Assembly: GCA_022701365.1 (NCBI GenBank)
Contig: JAKUHH010000084.1
Span: 186,001 to 250,000 of the forward strand
Source of the DNA: Mycocentrospora acerina
Lineage: Eukaryota > Ascomycota > Dothideomycetes > Pleosporales
Length of the DNA: 64,000 bases
Direction of reading: 5' to 3'
The position numbers and the translations under genes were made by a program. Positions 12,113 through 23,727 of this stretch are shown piece after piece (position 1 is the stretch's first letter; each line of letters opens with the position of its first letter). Under the pieces are notes generated by a model that saw only the letters and a list, made by a program, of their open reading frames with translations, searched no databases and was not told where the DNA came from.

Positions 12113-12924
12113 CGGCTTGAGTGAAACCTTGTAGGAGTAACTTTCCCAGGAGTTACATTTTGAGGAAGACCCCCACTACGATGTTACGGAAGCAGGGTGT
12201 GTATGAACAGGCGTTGCACCCGGTAATATTGCATGGCTATTAATATTTTCTACAAATTACTCAAAAACTCTGTGCGTTTCTTGTACTGGCATATCTCGTG
12301 TGAGTTCCTCTATATCTTGAGTATCGGTGCCAATTTTTTCCCATTCTGTGTCACACGTAGGTGTGTGTAGAACCTAGAATGGATGTTTATCCACTACCGC
12401 CGTGGTAGTTCTATACCGCTATACTGGTTCGATTCATTGGATAAACATTATCTGGTCTTATCATACCATGGTATAGTGCTTTCGTGTGTGGTACATGATT
12501 TTTAATGTCTTTGGACAAAAGGAGGTCAACAATCATTCCGTACCACTTAAGGTAGTATCCGTGTTTTCGAGTAACAGCAGACATACATGTGCTTAAGCAC
12601 ATCTTTGTGCGCATAGAAGTTAGTCTATCATTCGTATGTACATTTAGTTCAATGACTGCTTAGTACCTTGGCTCTTGGGGGTTAGACTCTTGGAATATGA
12701 ATATGCTTTGTTCGACTCAGGTTGCACAAAATACTGGTAGATTCAGAGTAGATTGTTTTATGTGATTCCCGACGTAGTGGTAGGCTAGTACCGGTGGTGT
12801 TGGTGTTTGGTCGTGCAAGGTATTTCATCACATTTTACACTTAAAGATGCGGTTATCACTTTGAGTTTGATTTTCGCTCGCCAAGTTGTATTAGACTGGC
12901 AGATTCAACTTCAGCACTCGATTT
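12113..12924. other. Intergenic; may contain upstream exons of the CorA-like gene
   Basis: On the minus strand an open frame at 12614-12411 reads like protein (SAVTRKHGYYLKWYGMIVDL). It could be a 5' exon of the CorA-like gene, but I could not join it with confidence. Nothing else is seen. Confidence 0.3.
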
Positions 12925-12930
12925 TATAAA
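12925..12930 (+). promoter_or_regulatory. Possible TATA box of second subtilase
   Basis: TATAAA, 46 bases before the ATG at 12976. It is close to the start codon, so the leader would be very short if this element is used. Confidence 0.35.
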
Positions 12931-12975
12931 CTTCAATTTCACAGTTCACAACCTGTCGTCTCTACATTCATCAAC

Positions 12976-14271
12976 ATGTTTATCCTAATACTCCTCAGTC
13001 TCCTACCTTCCGTTCTCGCCGCACCCCTAATCAAGGCAAATCAACAAGTGACTGTAATCCCCGGCAGATGGATCGTCAAGCTCAAGGATGATCTGACTGC
13101 AACGGCCATGGCTGAGCTGACGGCTACAATGTCCACGAGACCCGAGTACGAGTACACTATTGACGAATTCCGTGGATTTGCAGGTGACGTTTCCAATGAA
13201 GAGCTTGCTCTCCTCCAGGCCTCAGATCAAGTAGGTCGTTTTCTCTTCTACTGCAGGAAGACCCACTAAACTTGTGCAAGGTGGAGTACATCCAGCAGGA
13301 CACTATAGTGCAAGCTTTTTCACAAGTCGTTCAGAAAAACGCGACTTGGGGTCTTGCTCGCCTTTCATCTCGGCAGCCAGGTGGTGTGCAGTACTCGTAC
13401 GACGCTAGCGCGGGAGAAGGAACATGCGCATATATCATCGATACGGGGATTTACGCCGAACATCCCGACTTTGGAGGACGTACGTTACTGTATATTTTCA
13501 TCTTTTTGGTGTCTGCTAACGGGAATGTAGGCGCTGAGTGGCTGGGAGACTTTACTGCGGAGAAGCTGCAAGTCGATGGGCAAGGCCACGGTACTCACGT
13601 TGCTGGAACGGTCAGCTCGGCGACATACGGTGTCGCAAAGAAAACGAAGCTGATTGCTGTAAAAGTGCTGGACTCGAGTGGCTATGGAACAAACGCCGGT
13701 ATTCTGGCTGGAATTGATGCTGTTGTCAAAGATGCAAAGACAAGGAGTTGTCCAAAGGGAGTAGTTGCGAACATGAGTCTGGGCGGGTATAAAGTCAATA
13801 CACTTAACCAAGCTGTTTGTCACTTCTTACATCCCAGTCACTTGAATACAGAGAAGTAACATGTAATAGGTTGCTGCCGCAGTTCGATCAGGCATCTTCT
13901 TCTCCGTCGCCGCCGGAAACGATGGCATAGACGTCAAATACACGTCTCCAGGCTCTGAGCCCAGCGCGTGCACCGTCGGCGCAATAAACAAAAGCGACAG
14001 TTTTGTATCGTGGTCAAATTTTGGACCCCTTGTCGATGTGATTGCACCAGGGGCGAACATCACCAGCACGTGGAACGATGGGTCAGTTGAGACTATTTCA
14101 GGGACTTCAATGGCAGCGCCACATGTTGCTGGGCTTGCGGCGTATTTGCTGGGGTTGGGGTATAGTGGTGGAGAGGGACTTTGCAGTACAATTGCGGGGT
14201 TGGCGATAGATGGGGTAGTGAAGGAGGTGCCCAAGGGGACGAAAAATCTGCTGGCTTATAACAGAATGTAG
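12976..14271 (+). CDS. Second secreted subtilisin-like serine protease (S8, proteinase K type)
   Basis: 379 residues from exons 12976-13230, 13281-13479, 13531-13814 and 13870-14271. The second intron (13480-13530, 51 nt) is a multiple of three and lacks a stop, so retention would keep the frame. Order: signal peptide MFILILLSLLPSVLA, I9 propeptide (GRWIVKLKD), peptidase domain from ATWGLARLS. Triad Asp139 (AYIIDTGI), His171 (GQGHGTHVAGT) and Ser326 (SGTSMAAPHVAG), with AAGND at the oxyanion site, so it should be active. It is clearly diverged from the protease at 7.5 kb, and only the first intron position is shared. The third intron has a weak GTTTGT donor. Role inferred: secreted protein degradation. 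Confidence 0.93.
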
Positions 14272-14641
14272 TTGCAAATTTTCTAGGGGTGGGAGTATAA
14301 GGTATAGAGGTGATTAGGTGTAGAGAGTGGAGAGTAGAGTTGTAAAGAATAAGTATCAGGAAATCCCAGGACAAGGCGTCATTTCCTACACTTTGCCGTT
14401 CACAATGCAACAAAGAGTATGAAAAGATGGGCCAATTGACGTTGAAAGTCAGAATTACTTCTGGGAGAAAAGGAGGTGTTGTTGATGGGCAGACGACAGG
14501 GGGTCCACTCCAGGGTCCATGCCAAGCTTGGACGTCGCGTACCTGGCTGGCTGCGCGACTTTCCTTGGGAGCCCTTTTCCCAGGCTCCAGCGTCACTGCC
14601 AGTCGCTCCTTCCCTTTGCAAATTTCTCCTCACGATGCAGC

Positions 14642-16384
14642 ATGAACTCGCGGCCCTTTACCCGTAGCACCCAAAAGACGTTCCGCCCCGCCTTCGACTA
14701 TCTGAGCAGCTTCTCTCGACCCGGCGTACCCTCTCCCGCGACCGCCAGCAAGCGCAAGCAGTCAGACAGCTTCCCGGCCCACCGCCGCCAGAACAGCTCC
14801 CTCGATGGTACAGACCACTCGGACGTCGAACAGCACGCAACCATGGACGGCGCACGCCGCAGCCACTCGACGCAGAACTCGCTGTCAGAGCTGCAGCCCG
14901 CCGTGCCGCTCATCGACATAAGCAGTCGCAACTCCAGCCCCTACCCACGCAGTCGCAGCGCCGTGCAGAGCGAGGATGAAGAAGACGATGACTACGAGCC
15001 GGCGAGCAGCATCCGCCCGCTGGTGGGCCATGGCGGGGCAAGAGGCGGACAATTCTCGTGGAAGGGGTTGTTCACCCAGGGCGGTCTGGGTGCCTTTTTG
15101 TTTGGCACATGGGTGGGCTGGCAGATATGGATTGGGCTGCTGGTCTTCTGGGTCGGCGGCTGCGGATTTGGCCTGCTGCTCATGAACCGCTTCATCATGC
15201 TGACGGGCGTCTACAAGTGAGCATTGCGCGTGCAAGTGGGCGTGCTGGCAAGGCTAACCAGGGCAGATTTCCCTTTCCCCTCACCCAGACGTACATCCAG
15301 CTCGTCGTCACCCACACCATGCTCCTCACCTTCTCTGCCCTCACACGCGCTGTTGGCCTTCCCTTGCGAAAGATTGGCTTTGGTGCCGCCGTCGCGCCTG
15401 CCATTCCTGTCGCACCCCAGGGTGGGGCCTTTAGAGGCTCAAACAACAAGAGGCTCACCCTTCTGCAGGTGGGAAGGTGGCTTTCCAATGGAACTGGTGG
15501 TATCGCAGGAGGTGGTCTTTTCGAGTTTGAGTATCCCATTGCGAAGCAGGTCCTGCCACTTGCTGTCATTTTTGTTATCAAGGTGCTACTCAGCAATTAC
15601 TCGTTCGCGTACGTTCCACATCACCTCCAACGCTCCTGCCTTCTCAAACTAAACCAATGTTAGTTACGCACCCCTTCCTGTCTACCAGCTTGCCCGTATT
15701 GGCGTCACTCCTCTCGCCATAATCTTCTCTTGCATTCTACAAAAGGACAACTACAGCGGCAGTTCCCTCTCTTCCGCCCTGGTCGCAACCCTCAACCTCC
15801 TCTTCGCGACTCTCCGCTCCCATGTCCGTGTGACCTGGGAGTCGATTGTCGCAGGCGTCTTCTCGTCAATTTTCGTCGCTCTATATCCCATCATCCTGCT
15901 CCGTACATACCGCATTCTCCTAGCTGGTCTCGTCCCCCAGGGCGATGCACTCGCTGGCTACCCCTCAAGCGCTGAGGAAGTCGGCAACAGAGAGGAGACC
16001 CGTGCATACTACCGCACGCTACACTATACTTCTCTACTATCCATCATGATTCTGACACCCATCGTCCTCTTTTCTGGCGAACTCGGCGCCATATATCATA
16101 ATATTCCTTTCCTCGACGTACCATTTTTCTGGTTCATGATTTGGTGTGGCTCGCTTGGGTCGTTTGCGGTCTTTACTTCCATGCTACTTCTTATCAAGGC
16201 GACGTCTCCGTTGGCAGCAACTTTCGTTCAAGTTCCCAGGAGTGCATTCCAGCTTATGATGCTGAGTATGTTCAAGATGCCCACGCATAGCTGGATTGGG
16301 GTTGTATTATGCTGGGTCAGTAGTGTTTGGTTTGTGGTTGCGCGAAGGAGTGAGATGAAGTCCAAGGATCGGTTGAGGTTGTAG
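14642..16384 (+). CDS. Nucleotide-sugar / triose-phosphate-type transporter (DMT superfamily, TPT domain)
   Basis: 545 residues from exons 14642-15216, 15267-15608 and 15664-16384 (introns of 50 and 55 nt with GCTAACC and ACTAAAC branch points). The first 135 residues are hydrophilic and S/R-rich with an acidic patch (SEDEEDDDYE). About ten hydrophobic segments follow, beginning GGLGAFLFGTWVGWQIWIGL. The second half shows transporter-like signature stretches (APLPVYQLARIGVTPLAIIF; TSPLAATFVQVPRSAFQLMM) typical of Golgi/ER nucleotide-sugar carriers in the drug/metabolite superfamily. The ATG at 14642 is chosen over one at 14519 because the intervening residues look like leader translation. Substrate cannot be deduced. 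Location in Golgi or ER membrane is inferred from the family. Confidence 0.82.
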
Positions 16385-19173
16385 AGGAGGTAATTGTTGG
16401 ATGCAGAGGATGGAGTTGTTGGATATTTGGTAGACTGATGTAATAAGTGGGAGGTTTTCTGCCACTAAAAAGTAAAATTCTTATTATAAAATGGCCTTCA
16501 CTTCTAGAATTTCCGTTTGCGCATGACTACCTCACCAACCCCCATCACCCACAAACAAGTCTATATAACCCTCTCTTTTCAATCTACCTACACAACCACT
16601 CTTTTCTTTCTAGCCCTCTCCAAAATCGAAATGAGAACGAAAACGAAAAAAATCACTTCACCGCTCATGGCTTGTAAAACGGATACACCAACGCATGTCC
16701 TTTCGCGGTGTCTAGACGTCTCTCCAAAAAATCATGAAAGAACACTTCTTTACTTTTTTTAGTTTATTTTTGTATCAAACTAATCCCAGACGAGTCCGAT
16801 GTCTGTTTGTCCGTCCATCTCTCTATTTGGGATTCCCCCGAAAAAGAGGGAGGCGGAGTTTATCAAAAATGGTTACATTTTTTCTCCTCTATTCTACTCC
16901 TAGTCTCTTTCCATCGACAAACTTAAAACCAAAGAAATATTCAAAAAACGGCCGGTGAGATGTGAGATATGAGAAACCATCATTGGAGTACCTGGCATGC
17001 TTTGAAGAAGGGGTGGCAGTTTCGGGTTTTCCAAAATACTTGTCTTCTCCTATGCCATGGAAGGTGGTTGAGTTTCTACACCTTTAACCAACAAAACAAA
17101 ACAAAACAAAACAAAAAGGAGATAAGATCATGTGATGGTTCGTCACTCTCTTTTACTTTCAGGTTTACGAAAGATTACTAGAGGCACTCGACGTGGGTTG
17201 GGATTTTGGCAGTTGGGAAAATGAAATGTCCACGGTGTTCTTTGTTTTGAATTTTTTTATAATGTAGGAGTGTTGGTGTTGTTGTTTTTAGTGAATATAG
17301 AAGAAGAGAACCAGTACATACGCATTCATGTTTTCTTGGTTTCTGCGGGTGGAGAGTCCTGTTTGCATAGATATTCTGTCTTTCCTTTGGATAAAAGCGA
17401 TTGAGTGAAATACTGGTGGGGACGCTTGTCTTTACTTGCGGCAAGGGAGAGAGACGCGAATTTGGACCCCGAAGCTGAAGAGAGAGAGAAAGAGTAATAT
17501 TTGTTACTTACTAAAGAGTTTGATGACTATAGGAGCAAAAGAGAGGAAAACTGACGGTTTTGCAGTTGAGCATACAACACATCTCATTCAGATCGCAGTA
17601 TTATTTGTGTGAAACTGTTTGTGTACAGCTAGCTACTGCACTAATCATCTGTTGGAGCATTTATTGCTACCCACCTGAATAAAAGTAGAGAGGTTTGGCA
17701 AATCAGACCCTATCACTAAATTCATTGAAGCTGTGCAACAGAGGAGTTGAGTTCAAAAAAAAACTAGGATATCTTCAAACAAACAACCAGTTGGGAATTA
17801 TCAGCTTGTAAATAAAGTACATCAATGACGTTAAAAAAAGGACGAGCTGGCCTAGTATAAATGCTGATCATAGTATTATCATGAAAAGAGTGTCTTAGCA
17901 ATCGTAAATCTTACTAGTTCCAAAAACCTCACCCTGTTGTTATAATTTTGTATTATGCATATGTCCTTACTGCCCTAATTCTTCTCAACGTAGGGCACTT
18001 TTACAGCGTAGAAATATATGTCTATACTAATACTTGATAACCCTGAGTGGGAAAAGTATACCTTGCACGTCCATGCCGACTGCTTCATCTTCTGATTACC
18101 TTGGGGTCAAGGTACCTGAACTCTCTATAGATTTTTCTGAGTTCACAACTAGATTGTTATTTTCGTCCTTCCCTCAGCAATACCATGACAATAAGAATAT
18201 GAAGGCTACTTATCATAATTACTACTCGCCAACGCAGAGTAAGCGTGACTATTAGTCAGTCTACTTGAGATTATCTATAGAAAGCCTTATTAGTTGTTCC
18301 CATGTGGCTGCCAGGTCAATGCATACCCGCTATGGTGGTCTTGAGTTAGTTATTATAGCATGAATTTTACAAAGCATAACTGAGATAGCGTTTGCAATAC
18401 GCTCTAATTTAATCGCTGATAGACGAAACCTCTCTGGATTCGACATATGCTATGATGCGTTCTTCCATTTACGTCCTAGTGAATGGGGTAAAGCAAGCCA
18501 ATTGTGCCATCTACGAGGCAATGACGAAGGTATTTTCAACTCTTAAAGTACGCTTTTCCTATACACCATAATTGACGATCAGAAAACTCTAGCACTAGTC
18601 ACATGAAGTCTTTTCTAATCTCCCAAACCAAATTTAGGTTCATTTTGTCAGCTACAAGCCTGGTAAGTTTGCTCAATCAGTCTCTCCAATCCTCACAGAA
18701 TTGTTCTTCTGTTGCTGTGTTTAACATCGGACCTGAACAAATTTGTAGGCTCTTGTTCGAACATAGTGACCTGGATTTTGCGAACATTTTTCAGCCAGAC
18801 CAATTACTTTTTAGTCGTCATATTTGCTCAAATGGTTCCTGTGCGTAATTCGGCCTCTCTCATGGTAAATCACGGGTTTTAACAGTGGCGCTAGCTGCTA
18901 TCAGTTAAATGAACTTCGTTACCAATCAGGTTCACATCTTCTTTCGCCCACTACTACGCATCACCAGTTTCACAATCAATGTGGCCAAATTTCGATCCAC
19001 TCTTGTTCGCCTTCTTTTATATCCTCATTGACAGCAAGGGGTTACTCAGGTGTCGTCTTCAATCAACAAACAACGCTACCTTACTCGCAAAGAGTTACCA
19101 TGTACAATCTTTCGATGCTACATAATTATCAATAGCAAAACAAACCATGGCAAGCTGATTTACTCATATCGAG
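16385..19173. other. Long AT-rich intergenic region, no confident gene
   Basis: 2.8 kb. The first 1.1 kb is rich in pyrimidine/purine runs (CT-rich 16500-16640, T/A-rich to 17300). The remainder is AT-rich with short open frames on both strands that lack protein character. Confidence 0.5.
17091..17116. repeat. (ACAAA)n microsatellite
   Basis: Five uninterrupted ACAAA units ending in an A run, within non-coding DNA. Confidence 0.85.
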
Positions 19174-20604
19174 ATGCATCAAACTCAACCGCTTACTCTC
19201 TCCCAGGGGTCTGACAACAGACCCTTCAATGTGCCATTTCTGCCTCCAGAAATACATCAAATCATCTCCCGATACATTGACCGTGCAGACTTGCCAAACT
19301 ATCGTCTTGGGGACAGAACTTTCGGGCAGATTGGTGCAGAACAGCTTTTCCAAACAATCACAATCCAGTACAGTCTGGCAAGTATTGTTCGGCTCGACAA
19401 TCTCAGGAAGAGCTCGCACCTTTGCAAGTACGTCGAAACTTTGACCTGGGACACAAATGCATGGAGGATACCAAATGTTCGTGATCTGAAAGAGTGGTCA
19501 AACTATTTTTGTGAGAAAGCGGTGCATGTGAAGGACCAGCGAAACCAGAGGGGAACGGATCCTGATCACGCGCGGTATCTTGAGCGGATCGGTCAAAACC
19601 GTCGAGAATGGGAGGCATATGTAGATCGACTAGACGATGAGAAACAGGCGAGGCGCCGTCTTCACACAGATCTCAAGGAACTAATTGAGGGATTCAAAAA
19701 TCTGCGTAGCATTAAAATCGTCAATGGCGCAGTCGTGCCCAGCCATCGGGGTGTCCAGAAGAAAGGCGACGACGCCATCTACCCTGAAAATGAGTCTGCA
19801 ATCCTTCAAAAGGGCGAAGGACTCTACAGCTTCGGACGCCACGTCGATCTCTCATCCCGACCCGCCATCAGCGCCTTCTCAGCCGTCATCGCTCTATCAA
19901 GTCCCAAGATGGCAAAAATCAAAATCAACGCCCTCTGCTTCCACGCATTCAAAGTTAACGTCTCTCCTCTCAACTTCTCAAACAACTACAACCTGACAAG
20001 TGTGCACATCCGCCTGACACCTCGCATAGAGACGCTAGACATGACCCTAGCCTCCCATCGATTCCAATCCCTCCACAACATCGCACACCTCCACCGCATA
20101 ATCCGCACACGCCGCGTCGCAGATTTTCTAACTCGCCTGCCCAACCTCCAGTCTCTGCACCTTGATCTCGGAGACAAGGGTGGCGACGGAGGTCTAAACG
20201 TCACAGACTATACTCGCACACTGTTTACTTGCGTCTTCCCCCCCGGGCACACTTGGACGCAACTTCGCAAGCTATCGCTGTGCAATTTTGATGCAAGACC
20301 AGCTGTCTTGTTATCCATGATGGACTGCCACAAGACTACGCTCAAAACGCTCAGGTTGCACGACATGTTTTTGGAATCCGAGGAGAATAATTTACCGCCT
20401 GCAATGGATTGGCCTGGGGTGTTTCAACAGATGCGCAAAATACTGAAGTTGGATCGAGCGCGGTTGACGGGTACGTTTGGACAGGTATGTGATGGGCATT
20501 GGGCTGATTGGAAAAAGTGGGAGGATTCTCAGGGTCATGGTCTTGCTGCGGCGAGATTCCTCGTTGAAGGAGGACAGTGTCCATTAGAGACTTGGTTTTA
20601 TTAG
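19174..20604 (+). CDS. F-box domain protein
   Basis: Intronless gene for 476 residues. The N-terminal segment (residues about 17-60, with FLPPEIHQIISRYIDRADLP and then a hydrophobic helix ending QIGAEQLFQTI) fits a fungal F-box, which binds Skp1 in SCF ubiquitin ligases. The remainder resembles the irregular leucine-rich substrate-recognition part of such proteins, with segments such as LTRLPNLQSLHLDLG, LRKLSLCNFDARPAVLLSMM and LKTLRLHDMFLE. A basic/acidic helical insert (residues about 110-160) is also present. No catalytic motif. Function as substrate adaptor is inferred; the target is unknown. It stands alone between long non-coding stretches. Confidence 0.75.
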   Translation: MHQTQPLTLSQGSDNRPFNVPFLPPEIHQIISRYIDRADLPNYRLGDRTFGQIGAEQLFQTITIQYSLASIVRLDNLRKSSHLCKYVETLTWDTNAWRIPNVRDLKEWSNYFCEKAVHVKDQRNQRGTDPDHARYLERIGQNRREWEAYVDRLDDEKQARRRLHTDLKELIEGFKNLRSIKIVNGAVVPSHRGVQKKGDDAIYPENESAILQKGEGLYSFGRHVDLSSRPAISAFSAVIALSSPKMAKIKINALCFHAFKVNVSPLNFSNNYNLTSVHIRLTPRIETLDMTLASHRFQSLHNIAHLHRIIRTRRVADFLTRLPNLQSLHLDLGDKGGDGGLNVTDYTRTLFTCVFPPGHTWTQLRKLSLCNFDARPAVLLSMMDCHKTTLKTLRLHDMFLESEENNLPPAMDWPGVFQQMRKILKLDRARLTGTFGQVCDGHWADWKKWEDSQGHGLAAARFLVEGGQCPLETWFY

Positions 20605-21017
20605 AAGGATATTTTCAGTTAGACTTTTATTTTTGGAAGAGGCATTGCGGGGAAGATTTAATGCAAATGAAACGTGTTCACAGTAGAGGCCCACTTGCGC
20701 TCCATGTATGTATTTCGCTGTCCTCTTGTCCTTTGAAAGTGTTCTTTCTTCAACTCAAACACAAAGAGAAGTGAAAATTACTACATCAAACGCCATTCAT
20801 AGCCCTGAACCAACTCTTCATCCAAGCTCTCACCATCCTATGCATACTTTAAGAACCGTGATGTGATGATATCATCATCTCCCACATGCCCAACAAATGC
20901 AATAAATGCGGGAGAGCAGACCAAGGATATCATCCTCAGCAGATGCCTTCCCACGACTGCACTACGTCTCAGCACCACAACATACCACACCAAAAACCTC
21001 TTCCTCGTGCTCAGACC
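20605..21017. other. Intergenic between convergent genes
   Basis: Shared 3' region of the F-box gene and the minus-strand hypothetical. No further feature seen. Confidence 0.5.
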
Positions 21018-21659
21018 TCACTTCGTCGCCTTCCCCATACCCATCCTGAGTTCCATCTTCTCCCCCGATGACTTGACTCTCTCCTTGGGCATTGCCTTCC
21101 CAGAGAAAAGAGCCTGAAGCTTTTTATTAGTGACGAGTTTCTTAATAGGGTCACTGCCGCGGTACTTGTTGGCGGGGCGTCTGGTCGGAACCGGAAGATC
21201 TGGGGGTTCATTAAGGAGACGAATAGCAGGGCATGAGTTGTACGCAGGAATGAGGAGTAGAGGATCAGGAAGAGCAGTGGATGTAAAAAGCTGGGGAGCC
21301 TGGGGAAAGTGAAGAGGTTGTGACGAGTACAGGATCGAGGTTATCCGACTATCATTCCTGTCGCTACGGGTCGTAGTAGCACTTTGTCGAGCAGAATCGT
21401 GTTGGCCGTCAGTACTGTCGTTGATACTGCCTTCATTCCTAACGGAGGGGATGCGGTCCTCCAGCGGGCGAGCATGCTGAGGACGTGGTTGACTTATGCC
21501 GCCGCGAACCACGCTTACTTCTCCAGCATGTGAATCTATACCCGTCTGAAAATTCACAAGGCTCTTAGTAGGTGCAGGTGCAAAGCTACGCGGTACTCGG
21601 CTCCGCTCTCTCGCTCGCTCTTGCCGATGACGCTTCATCCGATCGTAGAAAGAGGCCAT
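21018..21659 (-). CDS. Small basic hypothetical protein
   Basis: 213 residues, intronless. Not recognised. The N-terminus is strongly basic (MASFYDRMKRHRQERARERSRV), the middle is S/R/D-rich and probably disordered, and the C-terminal third is lysine-rich with several short hydrophobic patches (NKYRGSDPIKKLVTNKKLQALF). A TATA box on the same strand lies about 120 bases upstream, which supports a real gene. No signal peptide or membrane segment. The charge pattern would suit a nucleic-acid or ribosome-associated protein, but this is only a guess. Confidence 0.5.
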   Translation of the reverse strand: MASFYDRMKRHRQERARERSRVPRSFAPAPTKSLVNFQTGIDSHAGEVSVVRGGISQPRPQHARPLEDRIPSVRNEGSINDSTDGQHDSARQSATTTRSDRNDSRITSILYSSQPLHFPQAPQLFTSTALPDPLLLIPAYNSCPAIRLLNEPPDLPVPTRRPANKYRGSDPIKKLVTNKKLQALFSGKAMPKERVKSSGEKMELRMGMGKATK

Positions 21660-21780
21660 TTCGACTGTGGAAAGATGACAGAATAGATGGTAAAGAAAGG
21701 TCCAAGTGTTTGCTTTGCTTGTTGATTGTTATTGTTGATGTGGTCATGTACTCCATCCATGGCAACGCTGGGATACATGT

Positions 21781-21787
21781 TTATATA
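21781..21787 (-). promoter_or_regulatory. TATA box of the small basic hypothetical gene
   Basis: TATATAA on the minus strand, about 120 bases before the ATG at 21659. Confidence 0.4.
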
Positions 21788-22700
21788 CACATTGGCAGGC
21801 GCAACCGCAAATAGGGGGGTTTAGCAGTAGACTCCGTAGCAAACAGCCGTTTTGATCGGTGAAAGAAAGGGAGGAGATGTGGTGGAAGTGGGGGCCTGGC
21901 AGAATTGTAGTGTGGTGGACTTGCTTTCACTTTTGTGATGCGTCTTCAAGTAGTTATCTGGACACAACTCTACTCACTCCGCTATGACAGGCAATCAAAA
22001 AGTTGGAAATAATAGATAGATAGTTCGTCAAGAGCTTAAACTGTAGGCCTTGTAGAAGTTTGATCTACGATGGCAGGACCACAAATAGGTGAGACAAAGT
22101 ATCAGGGAATATTCGTTCAGTTCACAGTTTAAATTCTGTTATAAATCTGAAGAATTAAATATCGTTCTCTTATGTCTCCTGTAGTTCCTTGATGGAACAT
22201 GACTTTGGTCTGTCTATTCATTTCAAAAGCGAAGATTCAAACGTCATGTCATCGCAACAACGGCTACCATGTGAGGAGTTCACCAAAGGCAGGGGAAGGT
22301 AGGAGACGTGCTCAAGCTGTAATTATGATGCAGGCGACAACAAAAACCCCCCAAAACAACAGTGGACGCTATCAATAGACCAGCTCGACCAGGAATGTTG
22401 GGAATGTGAACAAATAGAATCTAATATTCGTGATGGATTTATGAATTTATTGAATGAAATGACAACATACTATGAAAACGCCACCCAAAGTATACTCCAA
22501 GAGACGGAAGACCATCCAATCTCCCACTGACCTCACAAAAACAGTAATCCAAGCCCGATATGCCCACTACAGAAATGAGGTATATGATAAAGCACCGGTC
22601 TTGTCGATACGCCTCGAAGCGCCCAGAACATTCACCCATATATGAACCTTGTCAGGATCTGGAGCCGTGGAAAACGCAAGATGTCCCTAGCCGCCTTGTC
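21788..22700. other. Intergenic, no gene seen
   Basis: Holds the upstream flank of the small basic gene and the 3' flank of ubc8. Short open frames only. Confidence 0.5.
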
Positions 22701-23727
22701 CTAAATGTCTTCCATGTTTCCTGCCGCTTCATCCTCATCCCCAGACTCGTAGCTGCCCACAGAGCTCATCTCATCGTCATCGTCGTTGTCTTGGTCCGAG
22801 TCCTCAGAGATGTCCTTTGAGGCGTACTTTTGTACGTATTCTATACTACTTTAGCATGCATCCACCATTTAATCGTGTTGTACACATACCCTTGACTTTG
22901 ACGTCGTAGCTTTTTGGCTCGCGCATAAGTAGAGCAGCTGCTTCGCCGTTGAGAGGATCGGTAGGGTTTGGGTAGCGGAGAAGCTGCGGAAGAAAGACTT
23001 CGAAAATGTTGATCATGTCGTACATGGGGGACCAGGTTTGGTTTATCACGTCGAGGCAGACGGAGCCAGAGCTGAAGATGATCAGTACATCTTGTCGCTA
23101 TGTAATACCAAGGATGTGTTCAGAAGGGATAGCACCGAGTGCGACATACAGCTCATCAATATTGGGGTGGAATATTCTGTTTACAAAGCCAATGCTAGGG
23201 CTTTTGTAGGGGTATTGGTCGGGAAGCTCAACATGAATCTTCCAGAGGCCGCCTTGAAATGGAGCTACATCTCATTAGTTTTGTGTCCTTTGTTCGTGAG
23301 ATGGAGCATGCGCACTCTCTTCAGGCCCCTTGAACCTGACGTAGAACTCCTGCCTATGCTGTGTCAGTGGCGTCGCGTCTGGCTACAGGCAGCCTTATAA
23401 TGAGGGGAACGAACACTGCGACATAATTAGCAACCGAATACATGGTAATCAAAAATGGCGCAACATACTGTTGTCGTTGACAAGCGTGACCTCATAGTCG
23501 CTCATAAGCCTGTGGTATATTAGTCGCTGCACAGCGGCACAAGGAACACGGTAGCTCTACATACATCCTGCACAGCTATTAGCAGATCATTTGTAACTGT
23601 TCAGCATTTACAACCTACTTCATGACCTGTGACCATCGCGAAACACCCCGGTTAGCACTTGCGCTCATGTTCATATTGTCCCAGTGTCACGTACATCCGT
23701 CTCGATGCGTCTCTTTGGAGAACTCAT
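22701..23727 (-). CDS. ubc8: Ubiquitin-conjugating enzyme E2, Ubc8/UBE2H type
   Basis: Seven exons rebuilt on the minus strand: 23727-23695, 23626-23619, 23509-23465, 23353-23316, 23264-23150, 23071-22890 and 22840-22701, giving 186 residues. The product starts MSSPKRRIETDVMK, has the E2 core with YPYKSPSIGFVNRIFHPNID, the active-site Cys85 in SGSVCLDVINQ, and an acidic C-terminal tail ending in SYESGDEDEAAGNMEDI. Cys85 falls at the same number as I recall for yeast Ubc8. In yeast Ubc8 works with the GID ligase in degrading gluconeogenic enzymes. Exon 2 is only 8 nt (GTCATGAA). Intron 3 needs a weak GTTGCG donor to give the conserved MQEF. The 5' end diverges from panB by 1 kb. Confidence 0.93.
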
